From NCBI RefSeq assembly GCF_030864005.1, contig NZ_CP132976.1, positions 3,968,001-4,032,000 on the forward strand: a stretch of 64,000 bases of DNA, in the 5' to 3' direction. The DNA is from Achromobacter seleniivolatilans. Lineage in GTDB: Bacteria > Pseudomonadota > Gammaproteobacteria > Burkholderiales > Burkholderiaceae_B. The notes below the pieces were generated by a model. That model ran no database searches. It saw nothing but the letters and a program-made list of their open reading frames with translations, and was not told where the DNA came from. Position 1 is the first letter of the stretch, and every line of letters starts with the position of its first letter. The translations under genes were made by a program, and so were the position numbers. This document shows positions 56,056 to 64,000 of the stretch, in pieces.

Positions 56056-56342
56056 TGCGCGCCTCCGGTAGCGGAGACAGGCGCCTGATTCAGATACAGC
56101 GTGCGATCCGGGACGATCGAAATCATCTTCAGACCATCACGAGCAATGGCGTCCACCCGCGCATTGCGGGCGAGTTCGGCGCGGTCAAGCTGCAACCGCC
56201 GCCAATTGGTTTCCAGGTCGCGCGCCTGGGCCTGATCGCGTCCCAACTCTACAAAGAGCTGGCGCGACTGATACCGGCTGGTGACCAGAGAAATGGCCGA
56301 CAGCATCAGTAAAGCCGCAACGATCAGGTTGACGCGACCCAT
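56052..56342 (-). CDS. ftsL: Cell division protein FtsL
   Basis: The 96-residue bitopic protein has one N-terminal transmembrane helix (VNLIVAALLMLSAISLVTSR) followed by a periplasmic coiled coil (FVELGRDQAQARDLETNWRR). It forms the FtsQBL complex activating FtsWI. Sequence conservation is low, so the call rests on length, topology and position between rsmH and ftsI. Start shares a base with the rsmH stop (TAATG). Confidence 0.93.
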   Translation of the reverse strand: MGRVNLIVAALLMLSAISLVTSRYQSRQLFVELGRDQAQARDLETNWRRLQLDRAELARNARVDAIARDGLKMISIVPDRTLYLNQAPVSATGGAQ

Positions 56343-57439
56343 TACCGGCGCCCCCCCTTGCCACCGCGGCGAGGCGGCGGTGCCAGGTCGCTGCCGGGCA
56401 GCGAGCCGATCTTCACAAACGCAAAGCCGCCCTCGGCGGGCAGCGGCGTTTCAGTGCGTTCGGCAACGCGCAAGACGGCGGATCGGGCGCGGGCATTGGC
56501 CGAGACTTCTTCGTCTTCGGCCAGAATGCGTCCCAGGGAACGCAGGATGGGTTGGGGCATTTCGCTTTCGCGCAGCGGCAAGCGTGCATGCGCAGCAGCC
56601 GGCCGAGCCGCCGCCACGATGCACTGCTTGACCATGCGGTCTTCAAGCGAATGAAAGCTGATCACCGCCAACCTCCCTCCCGGGGCAAGCAGATCTAGAG
56701 CTGCCGCGAGGGTGCGCGCGAGCTCTTCGAGCTCCCGATTGATGTAAATCCGTAGAGCTTGAAAGGTGCGTGTGGCCGGATGTTGCCCCTTTTCGCGCGT
56801 GCGGACGGCGCTGGCGACGCACTCGGCAAGCTCGAGCGTGGTGCACAGCGGCCGTGTTGCGCGGCGAGCAGCAATCGCCTTTGCAACCTGAAAAGCAAAC
56901 CGTTCTTCGCCATAATCCGCTATGACCTCCCGCATCTCATCCACACTGGCTTGCGCCAGCCATTCCGCCACCGTGGGACCACGTGTGGTGTCCATCCGCA
57001 TATCGAGCGGGCCGTCTCTCATGAACGAGAAGCCGCGCTCTGCGTCATCAATCTGAGGCGACGAAACGCCCAGATCCAGCATCACGCCATCGACCTTGCC
57101 GATGCCGAGCTGCTCTAATTCTTCTGCCATGGTGGCAAAGCCCCCATGGACTACGGTGACCCTGGGGTCCGCTGCCGCCAACTCGCGGGCTACGGCGATC
57201 GCCTCGGGGTCTTTGTCGAACACCACCAGCCGGGCGTTTTTACCCAGGCGTCCAAGCAGTTCGCGACTGTGCCCGCCACGCCCAAAGGTGCCGTCGACGA
57301 AGACGCCGCTTTCTGACCGCGTAGCCGCAGCCGGCTCGGTCTGCATATGCGACCGTGTTGCACCCTTGCCGCCGAAGTCGGCCAGCAATAGCGCATCCAC
57401 TGTCGGCTCCAGCAGAACGGGCCGATGTTCGAATTCCAT
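56342..57439 (-). CDS. rsmH: 16S rRNA m4C1402 methyltransferase RsmH
   Basis: The 365-residue methyltransferase (MraW) has [19 protein letters not shown] motif [40 protein letters not shown] and [20 protein letters not shown] with [13 protein letters not shown]. It methylates N4 of C1402 in 16S rRNA. An insertion near residue 25-45 ([20 protein letters not shown]) is longer than in E. coli. It lies 7 bp after mraZ. Confidence 0.97.
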   Translation of the reverse strand: MEFEHRPVLLEPTVDALLLADFGGKGATRSHMQTEPAAATRSESGVFVDGTFGRGGHSRELLGRLGKNARLVVFDKDPEAIAVARELAAADPRVTVVHGGFATMAEELEQLGIGKVDGVMLDLGVSSPQIDDAERGFSFMRDGPLDMRMDTTRGPTVAEWLAQASVDEMREVIADYGEERFAFQVAKAIAARRATRPLCTTLELAECVASAVRTREKGQHPATRTFQALRIYINRELEELARTLAAALDLLAPGGRLAVISFHSLEDRMVKQCIVAAARPAAAHARLPLRESEMPQPILRSLGRILAEDEEVSANARARSAVLRVAERTETPLPAEGGFAFVKIGSLPGSDLAPPPRRGGKGGRR

Positions 57440-57446
57440 AAATTTT

Positions 57447-57875
57447 TCAGAACGAAAACTGATTCAACACATCCGGCATACCCTTGGCCAAGTCCTCAGC
57501 CTCGCGGCTGGCCAGAGTAGCGGCGTCCCACAGCTCGAAGTGCGCGCCCAGACCGAGCAGCATCACATCGCGCGTCATACCGGAAGCGTTGCGCAGTTCA
57601 GGAGCGATCAGAACCCGGCCTGAGCCATCCAGTTCCACATCCTGAGCGTTACCCAGCAACAGCCGCTGCAATGCACGAGCCGTCATGGGAAAAGCCGCGA
57701 TCTGCTCGCGCTTCTTTTCCCACTCCGGCCGCGGATACACCAGCAAGCAGCCGTCGGGGTGGCGGGTCAGGGTCAGCCGGCCATCGGCCTGCGACACCAG
57801 CGCGTCACGATGCCGGGTCGGAATCGAGATCCGTCCCTTGGCATCCAGCGTGAGCGCACTGCTTCCCTGAAACAC
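57447..57875 (-). CDS. mraZ: Transcriptional regulator MraZ
   Basis: The 142-residue protein has two SpoVT-AbrB-like halves: [20 protein letters not shown] and [20 protein letters not shown], each with the DxxGR motif. It is a DNA-binding repressor of its own dcw operon. The GTG at 57875 is chosen by family length (142 residues); the GTG at 57878 and the open frame to 57899 are alternatives. Four MraZ boxes lie immediately upstream. Confidence 0.96.
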   Translation of the reverse strand: MFQGSSALTLDAKGRISIPTRHRDALVSQADGRLTLTRHPDGCLLVYPRPEWEKKREQIAAFPMTARALQRLLLGNAQDVELDGSGRVLIAPELRNASGMTRDVMLLGLGAHFELWDAATLASREAEDLAKGMPDVLNQFSF

Positions 57876-57883
57876 CACTTTTA

Positions 57884-57919
57884 CCCCACTTAATTGCACA
57901 ATTTCCTACTATTTCCCAC
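57884..57919 (-). promoter_or_regulatory. MraZ operator: four boxes with 10-bp period
   Basis: On the mRNA strand the order is GTGGGA-AATA-GTAGGA-AATT-GTGCAA-TTAA-GTGGGG, four hexamers each separated by 4 bp. This is the known MraZ binding pattern (GTGGGN direct repeats). The first box overlaps the -10 hexamer, and the last (57884-57889) doubles as the likely ribosome binding site of mraZ. Confidence 0.85.
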
Positions 57920-57946
57920 TCTACGGTATGGCACAGGGGCGGTCAA
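57918..57946 (-). promoter_or_regulatory. Sigma-70 promoter of the dcw cluster (mraZ promoter)
   Basis: TTGACC (57941-57946) and TAGAGT (57918-57923) are separated by exactly 17 bp on the minus strand. The -10 overlaps the first MraZ box, so MraZ binding should block polymerase. Confidence 0.7.
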
Positions 57947-58007
57947 GCGCGTGGTTGCAATTTTTTCAATCACAACAAGGACTTAGATCAACATGTAAAT
58001 TCGCAAA

Positions 58008-58037
58008 AAGAAAAACCCCCTAATAAATCAGGAGGTT
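58008..58037 (-). terminator. Rho-independent terminator upstream of mraZ
   Basis: On the minus strand AACCTCCT-GATTTATT-AGGGGGTT forms an 8-bp stem (one G-U) followed by UUUCUUUUU. It lies 185 nt beyond the rnpB 3' end and isolates the dcw promoter from rnpB transcription. Confidence 0.8.
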
Positions 58038-58175
58038 GCAGCAGTATCTAAATGTCCTTCTTCAGAAGTCGCGGCTAACAATGGCTTTGCATTGTTTTAC
58101 GAAGGGCCTTCTTGCGCCGGCTGGCAAGGCTTCGCGGCCCAACGCAGGCAAAAATGCTGCGGCCGATGCCCTGAA

Positions 58176-58196
58176 GGCCAGGCTTTCAGCCTGGCC
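58176..58196 (-). other. Hairpin in the rnpB downstream region
   Basis: GGCCAGGCT-TTC-AGCCTGGCC is a perfect 9-bp stem with a 3-nt loop, 26 nt past the mature rnpB end and before the U-rich terminator. It could be a processing guide or part of a trailer RNA. No U-run follows it. Confidence 0.45.
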
Positions 58197-58221
58197 AGCG
58201 ATTTCGTGGGGAATTCAATGC

Positions 58222-58622
58222 AAGACGGGTCTATAGGCCGGATTCTGTACACCAGGTTTCCCTGGCGGACGATCATTCCTCTGCGCGGATCATTGCTGAG
58301 CCGCTCTAGCCATCTACCCGCATGCTTGGACGGAGCCGCCCTTCGCGACCCGAGGGCCGCACGCATGCCTATTTGATGTTGCTCCGGATAGAGGTTGCCG
58401 CGTTTCACCCTGCGATGCCGACGTTCGTTGCCGAACCCCGCGATACGGAGATAGCCGTATCTGTGCGTGCATGCACGCCCACCCCGCAGTCTCGTCTCTG
58501 TGGCCCTATTCCTCAGCCGCGCCCGAAGACGCAACCGGACGGCCGTTAGCCGTTATCCTGCCCTGTGGAGTCCGGACCTTCCTCGATGAATTTGCATTCA
58601 CCGCGATCGCCCGACCCGCCTT
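58222..58622 (-). ncRNA. rnpB: RNase P RNA (bacterial class A)
   Basis: Minus-strand features are diagnostic: GAGGAAGGTCCGGACTCCAC near the 5' end, the conserved CAGGGTGAAACG and CAACCTCTATCCGGAGCAAC region, and the 3' end ACAGAATCCGGCCTATAG-ACCCGTC. Helix P1 forms between GGCGGGTC (58620-58613) and GACCCGTC (58231-58224) with one wobble pair, which sets both ends within a few bases. A -10-like TAGAAT at 58632-58637 lies just upstream. It is the ribozyme that trims tRNA 5' leaders. Confidence 0.95.
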
Positions 58623-58755
58623 GCGGTTCGTATTCTATTACAGGTCGCGGCTCCGTCCCCAGAAGCCCCCGAATCTGAGGTCCAAAAACGGGCTTCCGAT
58701 GTTCCTGCGACAATACGACTTGATCCGCTTAGAAGCCGCAGACACTACCTACTAC

Positions 58756-60582
58756 ATGGCCATCGCAACTCTCATCACCCTGACCGACATCCAGCTGGCC
58801 TATGGCCACCACCCGCTGCTGGATCACGCCGACTTCGCCATTCAGGCTGGCGAGCGCATCGGCCTTATCGGCCGCAACGGCGCCGGCAAGTCCTCGTTGC
58901 TGCGACTGCTCGACGGCAGAACCCAACCCGACGATGGCGACATCGCCCGCACTTCAGGGCTGCGCGTCGCAACGGTCGAACAAGAACCCGAGCTGGACGA
59001 AAATGCCACCGTGTTCGATGTGGTCTGCAACATCGACGGCGACCACGAAGATTGGCAGCGCCCATCGCGAGTGCGCGCCGTCCTGGAAAAACTGGGTCTG
59101 CCCGCGGATGTGCAAATTGCCGGCTTGTCGGGCGGAACGCGCAAGCGCGTCGCGCTGGCGCGCGCGCTGGTCGAAGAACCGGACCTGTTGCTGCTGGATG
59201 AACCCACCAACCACCTGGACTTCGAAGGCATCGCCTGGCTGGAAGAGATGCTTCTCAGCTGGCGAGGCGCCGCGGTCATCATCACCCACGATCGCCGCTT
59301 TCTGGATGCCGTCACCACCCGCATCGTTGAACTCGACCGCGGCCGCTTGCTGAGCTTTCCCGGCAATTTCTCACAATGGCAAGAACGCAAAGCCCAATGG
59401 CTAGAGTCCGAGCGCTTGGAGCAGGCCCGCTTCGACAAGCTGCTGGCACAGGAAGAAGTCTGGATTCGCAAGGGCGTTGAAGCCCGCCGCACTCGCAACG
59501 AAGGCCGCGTCCGCCGCCTTGAAAGTTTGCGTGTGCAGCGTGCGGAACGCCGCGAACGCGTTGGCGACGTATCGCTGGCGCTGGCTGAAGGCCAACGCTC
59601 CGGCAAGCTCGTGGCCGAACTTGAGCACGTCGGCAAAACCTTCGGCGACAAGATTGTTGTGGACGATTACTCCACAACCATCTTGCGTGGCGACCGCATC
59701 GGCATCGTCGGCCCGAACGGCGCGGGCAAGACCACGCTGCTCAAACTGATCTTGGGCGAAATGCAGCCCGACACGGGCACTACGCGCCTTGGCACCAACG
59801 TCGCCGTCGCCTATTTCGACCAGATGCGCGCGCAGCTGGATGAAAACGCCACGCTCGTCGACATCATCAGCCCGGGCAGCGAATGGGTGGAAATCGGCGG
59901 CACGCGCAAACACGTCATGACCTATCTGGGCGACTTCCTGTTTTCCCCCGCCCGCGCCGGCTCCCCCGTACGCAGCCTATCCGGCGGCGAACGCGCCCGT
60001 CTGCTGCTGGCCCGCTTGTTCGCCCGCCCTGCCAACGTGCTCGTGCTGGACGAGCCCACCAACGACCTGGATATCGAAACGCTGGAGCTGCTTGAAGAGC
60101 TGCTGCAAGAGTATTCCGGCACCGTACTGCTCGTCAGCCACGACCGCGCCTTCCTGAACAACGTTGTCACGCAGACCATCGCCTATGAAGGCGATGGCCG
60201 CTGGCGCGATTACGTGGGCGGTTACGACGAATGGGTTGCCCAGCGCCCGGCGCGCTCCGCTCCTGCCGACGACACCGACAGCGCCCTCAAACCGGTCGAC
60301 GAAAGCGCCGCGCGCGCCAAGGTTGCGAAGCCCAAGCCCGCCAAAGCCACCAAGATGCACGCGTGGGACTTGCGCGAACTTGAAGGGTTGCCAGACGCCA
60401 TCGCCGCACTCGAAGCGCAACAGGCCGAACTTGCCGGCAAACTCGCGGACGGCAGCCTGTATCGCGATGCGCCTGCAGAAGTGGAACGCATCAACGCCGA
60501 ATTAGCCAAGCTGGAAAGCGAGCTCGAAGAACGTTTTGCGCGCTGGGAATTGCTGGAAGCGCGCCGCGAAGGCACGCTGTGA
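58756..60582 (+). CDS. uup: ABC-F ATPase Uup
   Basis: The 608-residue soluble protein has two ABC cassettes: GRNGAGKSSLLRLLDG with LSGGTRKRVALARALVEEPD, and GPNGAGKTTLLKLILGEMQP with LSGGERARLLLARLFARPAN. They are joined by a charged linker and followed by a C-terminal coiled-coil domain (residues about 540-605, ELEGLPDAIAALEAQQAELA) that binds DNA in Uup. There are no membrane segments. It acts on ribosomes or DNA branch structures. The ATG at 58756 is chosen because domain 1 begins there; the open frame upstream to 58471 overlaps rnpB. Confidence 0.93.
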   Translation: MAIATLITLTDIQLAYGHHPLLDHADFAIQAGERIGLIGRNGAGKSSLLRLLDGRTQPDDGDIARTSGLRVATVEQEPELDENATVFDVVCNIDGDHEDWQRPSRVRAVLEKLGLPADVQIAGLSGGTRKRVALARALVEEPDLLLLDEPTNHLDFEGIAWLEEMLLSWRGAAVIITHDRRFLDAVTTRIVELDRGRLLSFPGNFSQWQERKAQWLESERLEQARFDKLLAQEEVWIRKGVEARRTRNEGRVRRLESLRVQRAERRERVGDVSLALAEGQRSGKLVAELEHVGKTFGDKIVVDDYSTTILRGDRIGIVGPNGAGKTTLLKLILGEMQPDTGTTRLGTNVAVAYFDQMRAQLDENATLVDIISPGSEWVEIGGTRKHVMTYLGDFLFSPARAGSPVRSLSGGERARLLLARLFARPANVLVLDEPTNDLDIETLELLEELLQEYSGTVLLVSHDRAFLNNVVTQTIAYEGDGRWRDYVGGYDEWVAQRPARSAPADDTDSALKPVDESAARAKVAKPKPAKATKMHAWDLRELEGLPDAIAALEAQQAELAGKLADGSLYRDAPAEVERINAELAKLESELEERFARWELLEARREGTL

Positions 60583-60586
60583 TGAG

Positions 60587-60606
60587 CCCTCTATATATAT
60601 AGAGGG
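60587..60606. repeat. 20-bp perfect palindrome after uup
   Basis: CCCTCTATAT and its complement ATATAGAGGG form a perfect 20-bp palindrome 4 bp after the uup stop. It can fold as an imperfect short hairpin or act as a cruciform; a true terminator lies 15 bp further. Confidence 0.6.
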
Positions 60607-60620
60607 AGAGGGCATCAATC

Positions 60621-60658
60621 AAAACGGGGTGGATGGCAATAGCCGTCCACCCCGTTTT
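60621..60658. terminator. Bidirectional terminator between uup and pyrC
   Basis: A 17-bp stem (AAAACGGGGTGGATGGC and complement, one wobble) with an AATA loop ends in TTTT on the plus strand and AAAA on the left, so it terminates both convergent genes. Confidence 0.85.
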
Positions 60659-60696
60659 GTTTTATACGAACGGACCACAGCAGGTCCGCATAGGTA

Positions 60697-61761
60697 TCAA
60701 GTGTGGGCGCGCCAGCCCAATGTTTCGCCTGCGGCCAACGGCACGAGCGTCGTATTGCCGAATTCCAGTTCTTCAGGCACCACGTACGTCTCGCGCGTCA
60801 GCGTCAACGTGCCTGTGTTGCGAGGCAGACCATAGAAATCCGGACCATGGAAGCTGGCGAATCCTTCCAGCTTGTCGAGCTTGCCAACCGCTTCGAACGC
60901 AGTGGCGTACAACTCCATGGCATGTAAGCCGGTGTAGCAACCTGCACAGCCGCAAGCGTGCTCTTTCAGGCCACGTGCGTGCGGGGCGCTGTCGGTGCCC
61001 AGGAAGAAACGCGGACTGCCGCTGGTGGCCGCCTCGACCAGCGCCAGGCGATGCACCTCACGCTTCAGAATCGGCAGGCAATACAAGTGCGGCCGCACGC
61101 CACCTTGGAAAATCGCGTTGCGGTTGTACAGCATGTGCTGCGGCGTGATCGTCGCTGCGATCGGCCCTTCGGCGTCGCGCACATACTCAGCGCCCTCTTT
61201 CGTCGTGATGTGTTCAAACACCACTTTCAAGTCTGGAAATGCACGACGCAACGGCTTCATCACGCGATCAACGAAAATGGCTTCCCGATCAAATACGTCA
61301 ATCGCCGGGTCGGTCACTTCACCATGCACCAGCAGCGGCATGCCGCAGCGCTGCAGCGCCTCTAGCGCTGGCGAACATTTGCCCAGCAAATCCGTCACGC
61401 CCGCGTCGGAGTTCGTCGTCGCGCCTGCGGGATACAACTTCACGGCATGAACCTGACCCGACTCATGCGCACGGTAGATTTCTTCCGCAGGCGTGTTGTC
61501 CGTCAGATAGAGCGTCATCAATGGAGTGAAAGCAGCCGGGTTGCCGCCCGACTTGCGCAGCGCCTCCATGATCCGGCCGCGATAGGCCAGCGCTTGCTCG
61601 GTCGTGGTCACCGGCGGCTTCAAGTTGGGCATGATGATCGCGCGCGCAAACTGGCGGGCCGTATCACCGACCACGGCCTCTAGTGCCGCGCCATCGCGCA
61701 AGTGCAGGTGCCAGTCGTCGGGCCGGGTAATCGTAAGCTGAGTGGTATTTTGAGTAGACAT
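60697..61761 (-). CDS. pyrC: Dihydroorotase
   Basis: The 354-residue zinc hydrolase has the metal motif [10 protein letters not shown] (residues 15-24), [13 protein letters not shown] segment ([13 protein letters not shown]), [13 protein letters not shown] and [20 protein letters not shown]. The bridging carboxylated lysine lies in [15 protein letters not shown]. It is the class II (E. coli PyrC type) enzyme of pyrimidine synthesis. It follows the M20 hydrolase gene by 6 bp and is probably cotranscribed. Confidence 0.96.
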   Translation of the reverse strand: MSTQNTTQLTITRPDDWHLHLRDGAALEAVVGDTARQFARAIIMPNLKPPVTTTEQALAYRGRIMEALRKSGGNPAAFTPLMTLYLTDNTPAEEIYRAHESGQVHAVKLYPAGATTNSDAGVTDLLGKCSPALEALQRCGMPLLVHGEVTDPAIDVFDREAIFVDRVMKPLRRAFPDLKVVFEHITTKEGAEYVRDAEGPIAATITPQHMLYNRNAIFQGGVRPHLYCLPILKREVHRLALVEAATSGSPRFFLGTDSAPHARGLKEHACGCAGCYTGLHAMELYATAFEAVGKLDKLEGFASFHGPDFYGLPRNTGTLTLTRETYVVPEELEFGNTTLVPLAAGETLGWRAHT

Positions 61762-61767
61762 GGTTTC

Positions 61768-62961
61768 TTAATCTGCCAGCGGCATACCGCGTTCGGCCAG
61801 CGCAGAGAACATCGCGCTGCCCAGCGGAATGACCGCATCGTTGAAATCAAAATGCGAGTTGTGCAGTACGCAGCCCGACTCGGCGCCGCCCTGCCCCAGA
61901 CGGAAATACGCGCCGGGCTTGTTCTGCAACATGAATGAAAAATCTTCGGAACCCATGGACGGCACCAGATCGCGCACGACGTTTTCCTTGCCGATCATCT
62001 CCGTCGCAATATCGGCCACCAGGTTAGCGTGCTGCGGCGTGTTCAGGGTCGCGGGATAAATGCGCTCATAGATCAGTTCCGCAGTGCCGCCAAACGCGCT
62101 GGCAATCGCCGTGACCAATTCACGCATCCGGGTCTCGACCATCTCTTGAACTGACTTGCGGAACGTACGCACCGTGCCAACCATCTTGGCTTCCCGCGGA
62201 ATCACGCTCATTGCACCAGGATGCCCGGCCTGCAACGACCCAATCGACACCACAGCCGAATCCAACGGATTCACGTTGCGCGACACGATGGTCTGCAACG
62301 CAGTGATGATCTGGCCGGCGATCATCACCGGATCAATCGTCTGATAAGGATGGGCGCCATGGCCGCCGCGGCCAGTGATCTGGATCTCGAAGCGGTCCGC
62401 CGCCGCCATCATCGGACCGGGATTGATGCCGATCGTACCTGGCCTCAAACCCGGCCAATTGTGCAACGCGTAGATGGCATCGCACGGAAACGTGTCGAAA
62501 AGGCCATCCTCAAGCATGGCACGCGCGCCGCCTCGGCCCTCTTCGGCCGGCTGGAAGATCAGCACAGCCGTACCGTCAAAGTTTCGCGTTTGCGCCAGGT
62601 ACTTCGCGGCGCCGATCAAGACAGCAGTGTGACCGTCATGACCGCAGCCATGCATCAAACCCGGCTTGGTGGACTTATGGCCAAACTCGTTGTCTTCCGT
62701 CATAGGCAGCGCGTCCATGTCGGCACGCAGACCGATCATGCGGCCGCTGTCGCAGCGCTTGCCGCGGATGACACCAACCACGCCGGTCTTGCCGATGCCC
62801 CGGTGCACCTCGATCCCCAGCGCCTCCAAGGCGCCCGCGACGATTCCCGATGTTCGGACCTCCTCGAAGCCCAATTCAGGGTGTGCATGCAAATCGCGCC
62901 GCAGCGCGGTCAATTCGTCATGAAACAGTCGAATTGATTCCAAAGCAGATCGTGCGTACAT
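61768..62961 (-). CDS. M20 family amidohydrolase (hippurate hydrolase-like)
   Basis: The 397-residue enzyme has RRDLHAHPELGFEEVRTSGI, IGLRADMDALPM, LMHGCGHDGHTAVLIGAAKY, LIFQPAEEGRGGARAMLEDG and GSEDFSFMLQ, the M20D metal and catalytic motifs. It is a paralogue of 22160-23356 and resembles hippurate hydrolases. It lies directly upstream of pyrC in the same orientation, 6 bp apart, which is a likely operon. Confidence 0.92.
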   Translation of the reverse strand: MYARSALESIRLFHDELTALRRDLHAHPELGFEEVRTSGIVAGALEALGIEVHRGIGKTGVVGVIRGKRCDSGRMIGLRADMDALPMTEDNEFGHKSTKPGLMHGCGHDGHTAVLIGAAKYLAQTRNFDGTAVLIFQPAEEGRGGARAMLEDGLFDTFPCDAIYALHNWPGLRPGTIGINPGPMMAAADRFEIQITGRGGHGAHPYQTIDPVMIAGQIITALQTIVSRNVNPLDSAVVSIGSLQAGHPGAMSVIPREAKMVGTVRTFRKSVQEMVETRMRELVTAIASAFGGTAELIYERIYPATLNTPQHANLVADIATEMIGKENVVRDLVPSMGSEDFSFMLQNKPGAYFRLGQGGAESGCVLHNSHFDFNDAVIPLGSAMFSALAERGMPLAD

Positions 62962-63108
62962 AGGAGGTTACAGAATCGCGTGATAGAGGGATCAGTGTGT
63001 GCATTTTAGTTGCTACAGAGGATAAATGCCTTTGTCTTTACCAGAGAGACACGTTATGCTCCGGCCGCAGGACAATTTTTCCAACAGCCAGAGAAGGAGC
63101 GCCGCATT

Positions 63109-63387
63109 ATGGCCACAACCTCCAAACCCGCGACCGCGCGCAAGCCGAACGCTGCATTCATGAAGCCCCTGACCCCCAGCGCCGACTTGGCCGCTGTCAT
63201 CGGCTCGGAAGCCGTGCCGCGTACCGAGGTCACCAAGAAGATCTGGGAATACATCAAGAAGCACGACCTGCAAGATGCCAGCAACAGGCGCAATATCAAC
63301 GCCGACGCCAAGCTGCGTCCGATCTTTGGCAAGGATCAAGTCACGATGTTCGAACTGACCAAACTGGTCAACGCACATCTGAAGTAA
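63109..63387 (+). CDS. SWIB/MDM2-domain protein
   Basis: The 92-residue protein has a basic, Ala/Lys-rich start (MATTSKPATARKPNAAFMKP) followed by one SWIB domain (LTPSADLAAVIGSEAVPRTE, then VTKKIWEYIKKHDLQDASNR and IFGKDQVTMFELTKLVNAHL). SWIB domains are best known from eukaryotic SWI/SNF and MDM2, but also occur in chlamydiae and several proteobacteria. GGAG precedes the ATG at 63109. The basic tail suggests DNA binding. The cellular role in these bacteria is not established. Confidence 0.9.
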   Translation: MATTSKPATARKPNAAFMKPLTPSADLAAVIGSEAVPRTEVTKKIWEYIKKHDLQDASNRRNINADAKLRPIFGKDQVTMFELTKLVNAHLK

Positions 63388-63554
63388 GCAGGCAAAGGGC
63401 GTACCCGGTACGTCCCTGTTGCTTAGATTGTCGCGACGCCCTGGCTCACAACCGGGCGAGCTAGCCTTACGTGCAAGCCCTATTCTCGGCGCGACAGCCG
63501 CCTCCACCTCCGGAGGACTTCGGCAAAATTCTCCACACCTGTACTACCTGATCG

Positions 63555-63713
63555 CTAAGCCTGGCGCGGCTTTCCGAGCATCCTGTCATGAAATTCGATG
63601 GCCTCTGAACGGTTATGCAACCCCACGGCTATCCGCGCTCGACCGCTGCACACGTTCTGCAATGCTTGAGTGAAAGCCGCAATTGGCAATCTCGCTTGCT
63701 GATCATCGAGCAC
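63555..63713 (-). CDS. Possible 52-residue ORF of unknown function
   Basis: A GTG-initiated minus-strand frame (VLDDQQARLPIAAFTQALQN at its start, GKPRQA at its end) is open for 53 codons including the stop, with another frame overlapping. Third-position GC is low for this genome. There is no convincing ribosome binding site and no recognised family, so it may be a remnant. Confidence 0.2.
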   Translation of the reverse strand: MLDDQQARLPIAAFTQALQNVCSGRARIAVGLHNRSEAIEFHDRMLGKPRQA

Positions 63714-63854
63714 CCTCAACGCGCATCAACGCGCCGCACTGTGCCTATTGATGGTGGATAGCAATACAGCCCCAAACCGTTGAACACAACACCGCTTAAT
63801 CAGCCCAAATACACGTCGGTGCGCAGCGGTATTGCCCGTTGCCCCCACCCTAGC

Positions 63855-64000
63855 CTATGCCTCAAAAAGCGCCTGCCGATGCTTTCCAAGAACCTCATCT
63901 AGGTTCCTAATGAGGCGCTCGGTCTCTTGCGTCATGTAGGCCTAGCACTGCGCCATCCAGATCAAGCACTTACTGGCGGCAACTTCAGCAAGCCTGCGGA
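63855..64000 (-). pseudogene. Possible C-terminal gene remnant with in-frame stop
   Basis: Reading leftward from the window edge, one frame gives RRLAEVAASKCLIWMAQC, a TAG at 63942-63944, then AYMTQETERLIRNLDEVLGK and HRQALFEA before the stop at 63855. The continuous amphipathic character on both sides of the TAG suggests a single protein end broken by a nonsense change (CAG to TAG would restore Gln). It runs off the window, so it cannot be confirmed. Confidence 0.3.

Larger units (their letters stand above)
63388..64000. other. Stretch without an intact gene, probably decayed
   Basis: No convincing full-length gene is present in the last 613 bp. An imperfect hairpin lies just after the SWIB stop (AGGGCGTACC / GGTACGTCCCT with a bulge), probably the SWIB terminator. 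Beyond it, two short minus-strand coding-like pieces appear (listed separately). Codon use is less GC-rich than in the core genes. Confidence 0.5.

Noticed and set aside
58036..58236. A 66-codon plus-strand small ORF between mraZ and rnpB.
   Set aside because: It overlaps the terminator and rnpB trailer hairpins and has no ribosome binding site or domain.
58471..58755. An N-terminal extension of Uup by 95 residues.
   Set aside because: The extension would be translated from DNA antisense to rnpB and has no conserved character; domain 1 starts at 58756.
1..64000. CRISPR arrays, insertion sequences and prophage genes.
   Set aside because: No regularly spaced direct repeats, transposase, integrase or phage structural genes were seen anywhere in the window.

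Overview
The window looks like a chromosomal segment of a high-GC betaproteobacterium of the family Alcaligenaceae, most likely Achromobacter or a close Bordetella relative. The evidence is the natural MurE-MurF fusion inside an otherwise classical dcw cluster, a Bug-type solute-binding protein, PagP, and the overall protein character. This assignment comes from family recognition, not from a database search.

Region 1 (1-11.8 kb) is accessory. After the tail of a chemotaxis receptor and a small stand-alone ClpX-type zinc-finger protein comes a leftward chaperone-usher operon (major pilin, chaperone, usher, tip adhesin). Facing it is an EAL-domain c-di-GMP phosphodiesterase, and next to that a hybrid sensor kinase and an RcsB-like response regulator. 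A 147-bp element bounded by 35-bp inverted repeats lies between the pilin gene and the EAL gene. The set resembles the cupD/pvrSR/rcsCB logic known from Pseudomonas aeruginosa and is the best candidate for an undescribed regulatory system here. A small membrane protein with a palindrome upstream ends the region.

Region 2 (11.9-34.9 kb) is mostly metabolic: tRNA-Lys with its own promoter and terminator; metNIQ; a GH31-like protein that appears to have lost its catalytic acid; mnmC; an inositol-monophosphatase family protein; a fadD-type ligase; an M20 amidohydrolase; a LysR/YeiH divergent pair with a palindromic operator; a YciA-type thioesterase; mgtE; pagP behind a perfect 19-bp palindrome; chaC; an Lrp/AsnC regulator; a GntR-Bug-TPP enzyme-SDR operon of unknown substrate; and a VOC-domain protein.

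Region 3 (34.9-58 kb) is core envelope biogenesis, nearly all leftward: mraZ-rsmH-ftsL-ftsI-murEF-mraY-murD-ftsW-murG-murC-ddl-ftsQ-ftsA-ftsZ, then lpxC, and further on a LytM-type peptidase and secA, with the dciA-like gene facing them. Most dcw junctions are ATGA or TAATG overlaps. The mraZ promoter carries four decanucleotide-spaced MraZ boxes.

Region 4 (58-64 kb) holds rnpB, the ABC-F ATPase uup, pyrC, a second M20 amidohydrolase and a SWIB-domain protein. The last 600 bp contain no clear intact gene, only what looks like decayed coding sequence.
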